Part shown: positions 1 through 12,200 of the stretch, piece by piece | Numbering within the stretch: the stretch's first letter is position 1 | Layout of the letters: every line of letters begins with the position of its first letter | Source: Hedera helix | Taxonomy: Eukaryota > Streptophyta > Magnoliopsida > Apiales > Araliaceae | Length of the DNA stretch: 64,000 nt | Reading direction: 5' to 3' | Assembly: GCA_947179155.2 (NCBI GenBank) | Contig: OX359267.1 | Coordinates: 57,830,792-57,894,791, forward strand | The notes under the pieces: generated by a model | What the model was told of the DNA's origin: nothing | The model's database searches: none | What the model saw: the letters and a program-made list of their open reading frames with translations, nothing else | Made by a program: the position numbers and the translations under genes

Positions 1-1630
1 TGTGATTTATCAAGTCATGTACCATGTCATGCATACGCAAAAGACGGAAAGTTAATTTCAACACTACAATTATTGAAGCATTGCCCCAAATTAAATTGTT
101 GTAGTGGTAGGGTCCTAATCTATCTATTGAAAATTTAAAGTGATAAAGAAGAAAAAGAGGGTGACAATGTACGTTCAATAACAAGTAGAGGAAGATTATG
201 CTGCTTGCAATTGAATAGTAAGCTCTTATTTTATTCCACTTTTTAACAAATATTGAGTTATATATTAAATAAATAAATAGGATATATTTGAACATTTTTT
301 ATTTAGTTATTAAAATTTAATAAGTAACTGAGACTCTTTAAGATCTAACTAATGAAATCATATATATTTTAAAGTATTGTGTATCTTAATTTCAACATTA
401 ACAATCTTATATTAGTGTTTTTCATTCTTCAATGAACAAAGAGTGCCGGTCTTATGCATGTAGTGATCGATGTTTCCGTTCAAGAAATTCGTAAACAATA
501 AGTTTGGAATTTGGTAAATACATAAAAACGAAATTCTGCCTTGTTCAATGTACGTACGTACATAACTCTAATTATTTTGTGACGTAGGATAATGATTAGT
601 GTGACAACGCTAATAAATCTTAAGATATGATTTGCACTTCGGGAAGATATTCGAGTATGTTGTAAATTACTCCACTAAATAATTAATTTCAATTCAGAAA
701 ATATTCCTTCCGTGTCCACATCAAATATTTTTAATACTTTAGCTAATTTTATAAATATAATTTTAATTTTGGAATAAAGAGAGTATATATACGTACATTT
801 GTTTCATTTGGGTTTAACGGGAGCAAAAATATATATAGAACTACTTACGTTAAACTCAGAACTGACGAGACTATCTCTGCTCGCTGATCAAGCACAATGT
901 TTTCAAGCAACAAAAGGAGGCTGCACCAAAGGTACTGTTGAGCCAACTGCCAACTAACATCCTACAGCAACTGACTTTTAAATACTTACAAAGAAGTAGT
1001 TTAGAGAATAGGGTACGTAAAACATTTATCATAGAAAGTAAGTTAGTTCTGTATTTATATTTTTTTAGATAATTGATATTTTTATAAGTAAAATTAATAA
1101 TTTTATAAGATCTCAACAGTAAATGAATCTCACTCATGAGAAAGAAATCTTGTAAAAATATTAATTTTTATTTATAAAAATAACAATTCCCTTCTTTTAT
1201 TTTTCTTTCGGTTCTTGGAATTTATTCATATTTCTTAGCTGTTTAATTCAGCAATTAGATTGTTCATTACAACAACTGCCTAGGCTAGATGGGGATCAAC
1301 AGGTTCACTTTTAAAAGCAACAATTTTTTAATAAAAAAAGAAAAAAAGAAAAAAAGAAAAAAAAAAAGAAAAAGAAAAAGAAAAAGTACGTCGAAAACTA
1401 TTTCCACAACTTCATAAAAGCAACGAAAGAAAGCCGCCATGGAAAAGGTCATTTCTCATTGTATACGGTTTAAGAATGGCACTATCTTGTCCTTTTCATT
1501 TATGAATATGTATTTTTATGTCCTAATCAAGGTTTGGCAGAAGAATGTTATTTTTCTTTATTAAAAGCCAAAATATATATGTTGTCTTCGTCAACAAAAA
1601 TTAAGGAACTGAAAGAATTAATTAATTATA
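1..1630. other. AT-rich intergenic DNA, no gene seen
   Basis: No reading frame with recognisable coding character was found on either strand. The stretch is AT-rich with short low-complexity runs, including an A-rich purine run with scattered G at about 1325-1386. No RNA gene or terminal repeat could be identified. Confidence 0.6.
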
Positions 1631-1837
1631 AATGTGTGTTCTAAGGGTACACACTAAGCACAGAAAACAAAAGATGGGATCCGTTAAAAATTATTTCTTT
1701 ATATAGTTGCACTGAATTCAATACATGGGGTCCACTAGTATATTATTTTTTTATACATTGAATTCAGTGCGCTTACATAAACAAATAATATTATACATTA
1801 TTTTTCGCGCTTAGTGTGTGCCCTAAGGACACACATT
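1631..1837. mobile_element. Fold-back MITE
   Basis: The two ends are near-perfect inverted repeats of about 29 bp: the left end begins AATGTGTGTTCTAAGGG and the right end, read on the minus strand, begins AATGTGTGTCCTTAGGG. A second inverted repeat around GCACTGAATTCAATA lies inside, so much of the 207 bp can fold into one hairpin. There is no coding capacity. Superfamily is uncertain; the A/T-rich flanks do not allow a clear target-site duplication to be called. Confidence 0.65.
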
Positions 1838-2299
1838 AAAAAAATTCTTAATTATAATAATGGAGGAACACTACTAGAAAAATAAGAATACGTGACGGAA
1901 TTTTGTGACAGTTTTTAAAAACAATCACAAAATATAGTAATTTATGATGGACTTTTTGAAAAATCACAAAATAATAGTATATATGATGGTTCTTAGTGAT
2001 GGCTAATTTTGCCATCAATATATTATAATTGTGATGGTCATGTCAATCACCAAAATTTTCACGCAAAATAAAATTTATTTTTGTGTCGCATTAGGTCATC
2101 ACTTATTGATATACCCTTTTCGTGATTGCATTTAAGCCATTACCAATATTTTAATGAAAGAGATAATTAAAACAATATTTTATGACATACGACCATGACA
2201 ATCATTAAAAAGGATAAATTTTTGTGACGAAGTTTATTTGCAATTACAAAAAGAAGGTATTTTGTGATGGAATTTTCAAGCAGTCACAAAACAATAAAA

Positions 2300-2682
2300 T
2301 ACATAATGGCTCTCAGTGATGACTAATTTTTCCATCATTATAGAGTATTTGTGACTGCCATTGCAATCACCAAATCTTATGTGAAACTAATTTTTTTTAG
2401 TAAACCAATTCACATATGTTTCATTTTATATATATTTTTAAAATTATAATCATGATCTGGGCTTTGGTGTAGTGGTAATACTCGTTATTTAGTTTGCAAA
2501 TACATGATGGCTCTCAGTGATGACTAATTTTTCCATCATTATAGAGTATTTGTGACTGCCATTGCAATCACAAAATCTTTAGTAAACCAACTCACATATG
2601 TTTCATTTTATATATTTTTTTAAAATTATAATCACGATCTGGACTTTGGTGTAGTGGTAATACTCGTTATTTAGTTTGTAAA
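2300..2682 (+). repeat. Tandem duplication of about 200 bp inside the CACTA element
   Basis: Copy 1 (2300-2500) and copy 2 (2501-2682) both run from TACATRATGGCTCTCAGTGA to the tRNA-like segment TTTGGTGTAGTGGTAATACT. They differ by point changes and a deletion of about 20 bp in copy 2 around the TTTAGTAAACCA segment. Confidence 0.8.
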
Positions 2683-2706
2683 TGGGGTAAAGTTTCGAAT
2701 CCTACA
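2641..2706 (+). repeat. tRNA-derived SINE-head-like segment
   Basis: TTTGGTGTAGTGGT resembles a pol III A box, and AGTTTCGAATCC about 40 bp later resembles a B box, as in tRNA-derived SINE heads. A copy truncated before the B box lies at 2459-2500 in the duplicated block. No poly(A) tail or target duplication was found, so this is a fragment, probably captured by the CACTA element. Confidence 0.5.
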
Positions 2707-3046
2707 AGTATTATTTGATACACTTAATATATATAGTGAAATAAACTGTCCGTAAAAGGAGATTCACGTTCTTACTTTTGATTCCTAAAGTCATGTGTTT
2801 TTTTGTGATGGCTTTGACAATCACAATAGATCAATAGATTATTTGTTAATGTGATTGTATTAATCATCACAAAAACACTAAGTGTTTGTGTGATTGTCAA
2901 AACCGTCATAAAAGGCTTTCATGATGAGGGTATACAAGACGGTCTCCGTAACGACTAAAGTCATCATAAAAGCTTTTTGTGATGATTTTTTGAATTTATG
3001 TGATGGATTTGAGCCATCACAAAAGACCATTTTTTTTGTAGTGGAA

Positions 3047-5425
3047 TAGAACAATTTGTACGTACGTTGATCAAATCAAATTTAATGTATGAGTCGAAAT
3101 GATGAAGATAGGGAATGGACCTCTTGCAAAAGAGGCTACCTGTACTGCATTACAGAAAAATTATTTAATATTTTATGAACAAATAAATAATATGTCTTAT
3201 TTTTTAAATATTAGTGAAATTTATAAATAATGAGGTTCTTGTGAATCTTACTGTTATATAAAAAAAGAGAGTATATTATTCATTTATTTACAAGACACCG
3301 AATAATTTCTCGCATTACAGTATAAAAAAAACATATATTGCCAATATAAGATAAATTCGTGTGATTTTAGAACTGCTTGTATAATTTAGAAAATATATCT
3401 TCGTACACATTTAATATCACATTTAAAGACATACGTAACAATAAAAAAAATAATAAAAAGAGGATAGAGAAAGTACTATAAAAAGAGTAGATTTTTTTTT
3501 TTTTACATACTACTATTTTATCTTTACGTATACTTTTAGATGTGATATTAAATATACACATAAATATACAATATACTTTGGGTATGTAATCTGTTCATCC
3601 AGTTGAAGAATATTATTTTCTTTTTGTCGCATACTTGTACGTTGTTGCTAGCTGCCAAATCTCCTTTTAGCAAAATAAATTAGCATGCTGAGCAAAAAAA
3701 AAAAACAATTCTAATTAGCATAACTCTTTTAGAACGTACAGTGCGGGGGCCACAATTATCTAAATAATATTAGTATTTTATCTTAATTTAAAAATAAGGA
3801 GTAAGACGCGACAAACAGGATTAAGATAGCCCATCAACCGTACGGACGACCTTCCCCCGAGCTTCGTGTGTACATGTTCCGTTAACGCGCGTGAGACATT
3901 TACTCGCTCATTCGATTGGTTTACTTCAAAAATCATTCAATAGTGCGGTGTAATTAGTTTAATGGGCCCTACTTTGTCTTGTGATTCTCACCAAGAATAA
4001 ACCGGACAAACCTACAATTTACAAAGACCATAACACGGACTCTTTCTCTGACACGTACTGATCAGACCCCCTCACCCCTAAAGAAACGCCATTTTTTTTT
4101 TTTGGAATATAAAGAAATCTCGTTTTAGTATCGAACACAATTTTTTTTATTTTATAAAACGATTTTTTTTATTAATTTTTTTAATCCAAACATTTAATAT
4201 TAATCTGCTTAAAATATAAGACATCTTATCATTCTCATATCATTTTTTAGGTAATATGGGTGACAAATAATACTTTAAACATTTTATAATTTTCTTAGAA
4301 TGAGAGTATTCAACTAATATATTCTATAGAGTTAATACTTAAGTTTTAATTTTTTTATTAGAATAAATTCAATCATACTAATAAAAGAACATAGAGAGAT
4401 AAATAAATATTTAAATTTTTATATGATTTAGTGATATCTAACGATAACTTTATTTTAGTGTAAGCTCAATAAATCTAATTAGGTTTTCAACAGATATATT
4501 TACTTTATAAGGTCATTATTAATAATGGTACGACACTGTTTTAAATTAAATAAAAATTAACATTCTCTTTTATTTTTACATGATTTTTTCTATTCATAAA
4601 GTTAGATTTTGTTAAAAATTAAGATAAAATTATATTCAAAAATTAAAGCACATAACTTAGTTACCTCAGGGTATCTCTAATAGACTGAAAAAAAATATTT
4701 ATAATTATAAAATGTTAAAATGAAAATTTTATCTCTTTATCCATGAGATTGAAATTCAAATTTTGGCAAAATTAAAATAAGTGAGTGTGTGAATTAAATT
4801 AAAAATAAAAATAAAAACTTATCTCTAGCTTTCTGAACTATGCCAGTAAGTTCAATAATTGAATTTCATTGTTCTCAAAAGAAATATTTGAAATTCAACT
4901 TAACTTCTCGCCAATGTATCGGATCGGACTATATTATCGACCCGTTAGGAAAGTCCTTTTCAATGGTCTATTGCCACTGTAGTGGCAACCCCCGTAAATA
5001 TGCTCTAAAAGTAGACCCAAATACTACCAGGTTACATCCCACAAACCTTGTCTTTTCTATAGGGGATCTTCGAGGAAAGAGAATCGCTGTCTGAACTTTC
5101 TCAAGCAGCTGCTAAGATGTAGAATTTCCTCAGTTCGTAACCGTACGATCATTAATTTAATGCAGAACCAAAAAGATTGACGCTCAAGAAAGGTCGCGTA
5201 GAGTATGTGGTTGAGTACTGTAATATATCTCTGTCAATTCAGTGCTGAATTAAATTGAAGGACAGCTGGCAACTTCAGATTCCGAGCCGATGAACTGGAC
5301 AAATTCTAGCCGGCTCAGTAGGGCCCACTAAAACTGGCCATATATAAATGCATGTGTTCATATCGATAAGCAGTGTAACTTATTGTGTTGATAAGTAGCA
5401 TAAGTTATCTTCAGCTATCTCACGC
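3047..5425. other. Intergenic DNA upstream of the TOPLESS-family gene
   Basis: AT-rich sequence with no supported gene. A short open frame at 4840-5094 has no recognisable domain and is not called. The last few hundred bases (about 5100-5425) are less AT-rich and probably contain the upstream promoter of the gene that follows. Confidence 0.5.
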
Positions 5426-5430
5426 CCCTC

Positions 5431-5439
5431 TATAAAAAT
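5431..5439 (+). promoter_or_regulatory. Probable TATA box of the TOPLESS-family gene
   Basis: TATAAAAAT lies about 30 bp before the likely transcription start near 5462. It is followed by a CT/GA-rich leader with a (GA)n run at 5596-5621, a common arrangement in plant 5' UTRs. Confidence 0.55.
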
Positions 5440-5706
5440 CTCCATTTGTGCAAGTAACGTCTTGGTTGTAGTATTATATTTTCTCCGCACGATAGAGGAG
5501 AGAGAAAGTGGAGTGAGAAAAACCTCTCCCTCTAGATATATAGTGCGAGAAACAGACATAGATATATAGATATAGAGAGAGAAAGCAAATAGCTAAGAGA
5601 GAGAGAGAGAGAGAGAGAGAGCAGTTGTTTCTACCTCGAGCTCGTCGTTTCTCTAACTCGAGTCTTCTATTATCTCTTCATTCGATCTCTTCGTTTTGTA
5701 ATCTGT

Positions 5707-6223
5707 GTAAGTTTCCTTTGTGCTTCTCTCTGTATGTGTTTTTGTTGTCGAATATTTTACTTTCAACTGTTTGCTTTTTCTCTCTCTATTATATATATGG
5801 CTTTACTTACTTTTTCTGCCCATTTTCTCTCTCCTTTCCTTCACATCTTCGATTCCTGTAGTTTAAAGCTGCTTTCATGTTTCTGATCCCTCTAAAGAAC
5901 CCTAATATTTTTCGGGGGAACTTTTTCACCTGATTGATTGTAGTTCAAATATGTCTGTGCATGCTCAAATTACATACTCGTCTTGTGCGTAATGGGCGTT
6001 CTGTTTTGAAGATCAGTTTCTTATGATTTAGGTCCTGTTTGAGTTTCAAAGAATTAATTTTTTCTTTTATTTTACTTTAAAAATATTTTTGAAGGTTGTG
6101 TCCGGCCTTAAACAAAAGATCTAATACTTTGAACTATCAAAAGAAGCTAGTGGTAACTAACCTTTTTATTTATAGTATTTGTTTTGGGGTTTTACAGATC
6201 GTATTTGTTTTGGGGTTTTACAG
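5707..6223 (+). other. 5'-UTR intron of the TOPLESS-family gene with a duplicated acceptor
   Basis: A donor GTAAGT at 5707 follows the CT-rich leader. Two possible acceptors, both TTTACAG before ATC, end at 6197 and 6223. They lie in a perfect 26-bp tandem duplication (6175-6200 and 6201-6226). The start codon is 70 bp downstream of the second acceptor, so the choice changes only the UTR. Confidence 0.55.
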
Positions 6224-6292
6224 ATCTGCTAATATGCTGGCTTGATTGATTGTTGATTATCTTTCTCTGGATTTGAAGACGGCTTTGATTCA

Positions 6293-9200
6293 ATGTCTTC
6301 TCTCAGTAGAGAGCTCGTGTTCTTGATCTTACAGTTCCTAGATGAGGAAAAATTCAAGGAGACTGTTCACAAGTAGGTGAATTTATTTTAGCTGCAAGGA
6401 TTATTTTTACACTATCTCTATATGTATATAGATGTTTCTCTCTGTGCCCTGTTTTTTGACAAATTATCTAGTACTTCTGCCTCATGTATTTGGCATTTTT
6501 TGGTAATTAATAGGCTTGAACAAGAATCTGGATTTTACTTTAACATGAAATACTTTGAGGAAGAAGTACATAATGGGAACTGGGATGAGGTTGAGAAATA
6601 CCTCTCTGGTTTCACCAAAGTGGACGACAATCGGTACTCGATGAAGATCTTTTTTGAGATAAGGAAGCAGAAATATCTAGAGGCATTGGACAAGTAAGCT
6701 TGTGTATTATTTCAGAATGCTGAATTTCTCCACATTAAATGTAGTGATAGTTGATATATTTACGACTGTTTGGCATAGTAATAGTTCGGCATTTAACTTT
6801 TTAATAGGAATGATCGATCCAAGGCTGTGGAAATCCTTGTAAAGGATCTTAAAGTTTTTGCATCATTTAATGAAGAGCTTTTCAAGGAGATTACTCAGCT
6901 TTTAACATTGGAGAACTTCAGGTACTGGGTATGAATTTATTATGAAATTGGTCTGGAAAAGCTATAAAAAGAAATTCCATTGAACATGGATTTTTATTGT
7001 GTAAATAGGGAGAATGAACAGCTGTCCAAATATGGAGATACAAAATCCGCAAGAGCGATTATGTTGGTTGAGCTCAAGAAGCTTATTGAAGCAAATCCCT
7101 TGTTTCGTGACAAATTGCAATTTCCTAACCTCAAAAATTCGAGGTTACGTACTCTCATCAACCAAAGGTAATTTTATTAGAGACAATTACCTTATAGCAG
7201 GAATGCCGTACATATTTACTTATAATTGAAATGGTCCAATGCTGTTATATAGACATGAATTGGGTTTATTAATGTTCCTGGCTCTTAATTTGAGCATTAT
7301 ATTGCATGTAACAACGCTTTAGCTTATTGCAACCTTGTGCAACTTATAATTATTATTCTTCTTGATCACACCTTTAGATTTTGGGTTCAATTGCATCCTT
7401 CAGTTTCTATAGGAAACAAAATGGAACAGGTCATTTGCGCCACACAAACGCGTGCCATCTTCTAACTGTATTCTATAGAATGTATGCTTCACATATTGTT
7501 AGAGTATTCAGTTTAGATGACATACTATTGATATTATCACTTGGCATAGCTTGCATTGGCTACTTATCTGAATACATTTATGGCAAGTTATTAAGTACAT
7601 GGATAGAACTGACATTTTGCTTCTTGCAGCTTGAATTGGCAACATCAACTTTGTAAAAATCCTAGGCCAAATCCAGACATTAAAACTCTTTTTGTGGATC
7701 ATTCATGTGCACAACCAAATGGTGCACATGCTCCATCACCTGCTAGTAATCCATTGCTTGGATCCATACCAAAAGCTGGAGTTTTTCCTCCTCTGGGTGC
7801 ACATGGGGTTCGTATTTCACATTGTTTTTAAACTTCTAAAATCCATTTCATTACAATTATGTAATTTTCTTATTGTTTCTGAATTTTTGTGTGCAGCCAT
7901 TCCAATCTACAGCAGCACCAGTTCCAACTCCTCTTGCTGGTTGGATGTCTAATCCTCCTGCAGTTACCCATCCTGCAGTTTCTGGTGGAGCCATTGGTCT
8001 TGGTGGTCCATCCATGTCAGGTGTTTTTTTAATAACTTTATGTTTCCATTGCTCTTTGTGGTTTGCCAATCTGAGGCTTCATATATCATCCTGGCTTGCC
8101 TTTTTACAAAGAGCTGCTTTATCGTGTAGCTGCTTTGAAGCATCCTAGGACTCCATCAACAAACCCTTCTTTAGATTACCCATCCGGTGATTCAGATCAC
8201 GTAACCAAAAGAACAAGGCCCATGGGGATATCTGATGAGGTTAGTTTATTCTGATGTCATTCCTATATATTTTTACAATTGCATCTTTATTTCCTTGACC
8301 TCTATTTCATGCTGATAAAAGTATGTTGCTTCCTCATATTTCTACCATTTTCTTTGTGTTTTTACTACATACAGGTAAATCTTCCCGTTAATGTATTGCC
8401 TGTGTCATTCCCGGGGCATGGTCATAGTCAGGCTTTCAATGCACCCGATGACCTGCCCAAAAATGTTGCACGAACTTTGAATCAGGGCTCATCTCCTATG
8501 AGCATGGATTTTCATCCAATTCAACAGACTTTACTTCTAGGTAATGCTTTTTCTATAGCTGCATCCACTCTTATTCTATGAACTTTTATATTCTAAAGTT
8601 TTATGGTTTTGTGTCTATTTTAACTGTCCCTTGGCATTCTAAAATTTGTAAATATGTTGCATCAGTTGGTACCAATGTGGGGGATATAGGATTATGGGAA
8701 ATTGGTTCCAGGGAAAGACTGATTCTTAGAAACTTCAAAGTTTGGGATCTTGGTGCATGTTCAGCGCCTCTGCAGGTCTGCTGCCTTCTGTGATTAGTAA
8801 AATATGAAACCAAGTATTGTGTATAACATACTCGTGCCTACTACTTTAACCATTAGAATAACTGAAAACTAAATGGTTTTTTTAATTAAATTCAGGCTGC
8901 TCTAGTTAAAGATCCTGGTGTCTCTGTTAACCGTGTGATTTGGGGCCCAGATGGTTCTTTGTTTGGTAAGTCTGTTTATAAATGTTAATTATCAATATTA
9001 ATGAAGTTGTGGATTCACTGTTTTGTCCATTCCATCATTTAAACAGGAATTGCATATTCAAGACACATTGTTCAAATATATTCTTATCATGGGGGTGATG
9101 ATATAAGGCAGCATTTGGAGGTATGTGTACTGCCTTGTCTGCCAACCCCTTGACCTTTTTCCATTTCCCTTTTTTGTCACAGTACTTGATCTTGCTACCA

Positions 9201-12200
9201 TGTGCTGGAAACTGAGACTGGTTTATTTTATTATAGATTGATGCTCATATCGGTGGAGTAAATGATCTTGCATTCTCTCATCCCAATAAGCAGCTATGTG
9301 TGATAACCTGTGGGGATGACAAGACCATTAAGGTTGGTTTGGTACAGAACAAATTTACCTGTTAGCCACCAGAAAAAGAATCATTTACATTATTCCATTC
9401 TGATACTAATGATTGCAGGTTTGGGATGCCTCAACTGGTGTAAAACAATACACTTTTGAAGGTCATGAAGCTCCTGTCTATTCTGTATGCCCTCACTATA
9501 AAGAAAACATTCAGGTACTTTTCCATTTGTTCAATTCCTGGCTTATGGTGATATTTTAAGTATATTCTCCCCAGAGGTTTTCTCCCAGACTACATTTGCA
9601 CATGATGACCTATTATCCCTTTCTGTTTTCAGTTTATATTTTCAACAGCTCTAGATGGAAAGATAAAAGCATGGTTATATGACCATTTGGGATCTCGAGT
9701 TGATTATGATGCTCCTGGGCGGTGGTGCACAACAATGGCCTACAGCGCTGATGGAACAAGGTTAGTTCATCTAGTTCAATTCATTAATACTGGTCTTTTC
9801 ATTTGTAGGTAAATGAGCAGACTCTAATTTTTCCCCTTTCCACCTTTGGATTTTTGTCCCTGGGATGGGCGAACTTGCAGGCTCTTTTCATGTGGGACCA
9901 GCAAAGATGGAGAATCACACATTGTTGAATGGAATGAAAGCGAGGGGGCTGTGAAAAGGACATATGTAGGCTTCCGGAAACGTTCTTTGGGTGTTGTGCA
10001 ATTTGATACAACTAAAAACCGATTTTTAGCAGCTGGGGACGAATTTTCTGTTAAATTCTGGGATATGGACAATGTTCAACTTTTGACAAGTATTGATGGG
10101 GATGGAGGCCTTCCAGTAAGTTCACTACATTTACTATGAAATCTGGGAAAATCATTTCGAAACATATATGGACAAGTCTCAGTTTTTTGATTTTTTTGAT
10201 ATTCAAGGCAAGTCCACGTATCCGCTTCAACAAGGATGGCTCGCTTTTGGCCGTCTCTACCAATGAAAATGGGATCAAAATTTTAGCGAATTCTGATGGC
10301 TTTCGCTTGTTACGTACATTCGAAAATCTATCTTATGATGCTTCAAGAGCTCCTGAAACTGTGAAGGTAGCTGGTTTGTAAAATTTGATTCTTGTACCTT
10401 GCATATATTAACTCTGCCTCGTGTGTTTTTATACTTTTTATTTTGTGCAGCCTTCAATTAACACAATTTCTGCTGCTGCTGCGGCGGCAGCAGCTGCTGC
10501 CGGTAGTTCAGGACTTGCTGATAGGGTTGCCTCTGCTGTTGCTATTTCTGGAATGGTTTGTACTGTACATATACTTTTTATTGCCAGCAAACGAAAAAAC
10601 TGTCGTGCAAAAACTTGCCCCTAATTATCTGTTGGTCTAACAGGGTTATATTTTATTTTAATTTCATCTTTGTTTGTTATGCAAAATAGAGCATAATGCC
10701 ATAAATGTAATACTATATACACATTGATTAATTTGCTATTGCTTATGCTAGAATGGAGATACCAGAAACTTGGGGGACATCAAGCCAAGAATAGCTGAAG
10801 AATCTAATGACAAGTCAAAGATTTGGAAGCTCACAGAAGTTAATGAGCCTTCTCAGTGTCGCTCATTGAAGCTCCCTGAAAACATGAGAGTAACTAAGGT
10901 ATATTTCACAGTCTCCTATCTTAAAGATATGCACCACTATACTTGAAAAAAAGAAGAAAAAGAACAAGAAGAATATATGCAACATTATCAATGTTTCTGT
11001 TTCATGATTTATCAAAAACTAAACATCCATATTGAAAATTACCATTTGCATTTGCGAGTTTTCTCACCTATTTCATGAAATATCTGTTCACTTGGATATT
11101 TTACTGATATGTTTGAAAGTTTCTTGTGTAAGAAGTAAATATCTTCTCCATGCATATGAACTGTTACCTGCTTTAACAAAGCTTCCATGCTTGACGAGAT
11201 CGAGTTAATTGCATTTGTCCTCATTGTCGGCCATTTTCCTATCTTGTTACTAGTAATTTTGCATGCTCTATGAAGACCAACAAACTTGAATGTTGTGTGA
11301 ATATTTTATGGCCTAGGCCTGGGCATGTCATGGTATGAACATAGCAACTCCTTGCAATAATTGGAATTATTAGATGTTGTGAGTAGGGTATGGCTGGATT
11401 TGCCCATTTTATGGGCATGTGCTTGTTCATGGCTTCCGTGGGACCATTTTGAATTAGTATAGAAAGAAAAAAAATGCAGCTAATAAAATTTTGATAGAAA
11501 GGTGAAAGTGCATCTAGACCTTCCGGAAATGGAAAAACGCATTATGTATAACTTTGGTCCTCTTAATTTTTGGGAAAAAATTGCACTGAAGACTTGGGAA
11601 CCTGATAATCCATGCATTATGGGTCCGTATTGGAAACAGCCTCTCTGCTTGCAGGAGCACGACTGCCTGAAGAAAACATTTCCTACGCTCTTCAATGGCC
11701 GGAACCTCATGCAATGGGCTGCTTTCCTTTTACGACATGAGTCATGTCAAAATTCAACTGGTAGTTAATAGTGTAGGGAGTTAATGCTATCTTGGTTACT
11801 CTTGCTCGTATGTCATGTAGTCATGGAACTAGCTAGAATAGAACTTACTCATTTGGTTCTTTGCTCGGCTATAACAGATATCAAGGTTGATATACACAAA
11901 TTCAGGTAATTCTATATTGGCATTAGCATCAAATGCAGTTCATCTTCTATGGAAATGGCAGAGAAGTGAAAGAAATTCAAGTGGCAAGGTACAAAGGATG
12001 TAAAAAAGTTTCATCCACTTGTAGGGTTTTCCACTTAATATTTGAAACGAGCACATATTTTAAGTAGATGGTTTTTGGTATAGGCTACAGCCAGTGTTTC
12101 ACCTCAATTATGGCAACCATCAAGCGGCATTCTGATGACCAATGACGTGACTGACACCAACCCGGAGGATGCTGTACCATGCTTTGCTTTGTCCAAAAAT

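Larger units (their letters stand above)
1869..3043. mobile_element. Non-autonomous CACTA-type (En/Spm) DNA transposon
   Basis: The element starts CACTACTAGAAAAATAAG and ends TTTTTTTTGTAGTG, so it carries the CACTA/TAGTG termini of the superfamily. It is flanked by a 3-bp direct repeat, GAA (1866-1868 and 3044-3046), the expected target-site duplication length. The subterminal regions are filled with short GTGATGG/TCACAAAA motifs in both orientations, as expected for transposase-binding repeats. No transposase frame is present in the 1175 bp, so it depends on a partner. It contains an internal tandem duplication and tRNA-like pieces (annotated separately). Confidence 0.85.

Noticed and set aside
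4840..5094. 84-codon open frame upstream of TPL
   Set aside because: No recognisable domain, no supporting splice or promoter context; lies in the likely upstream promoter region.
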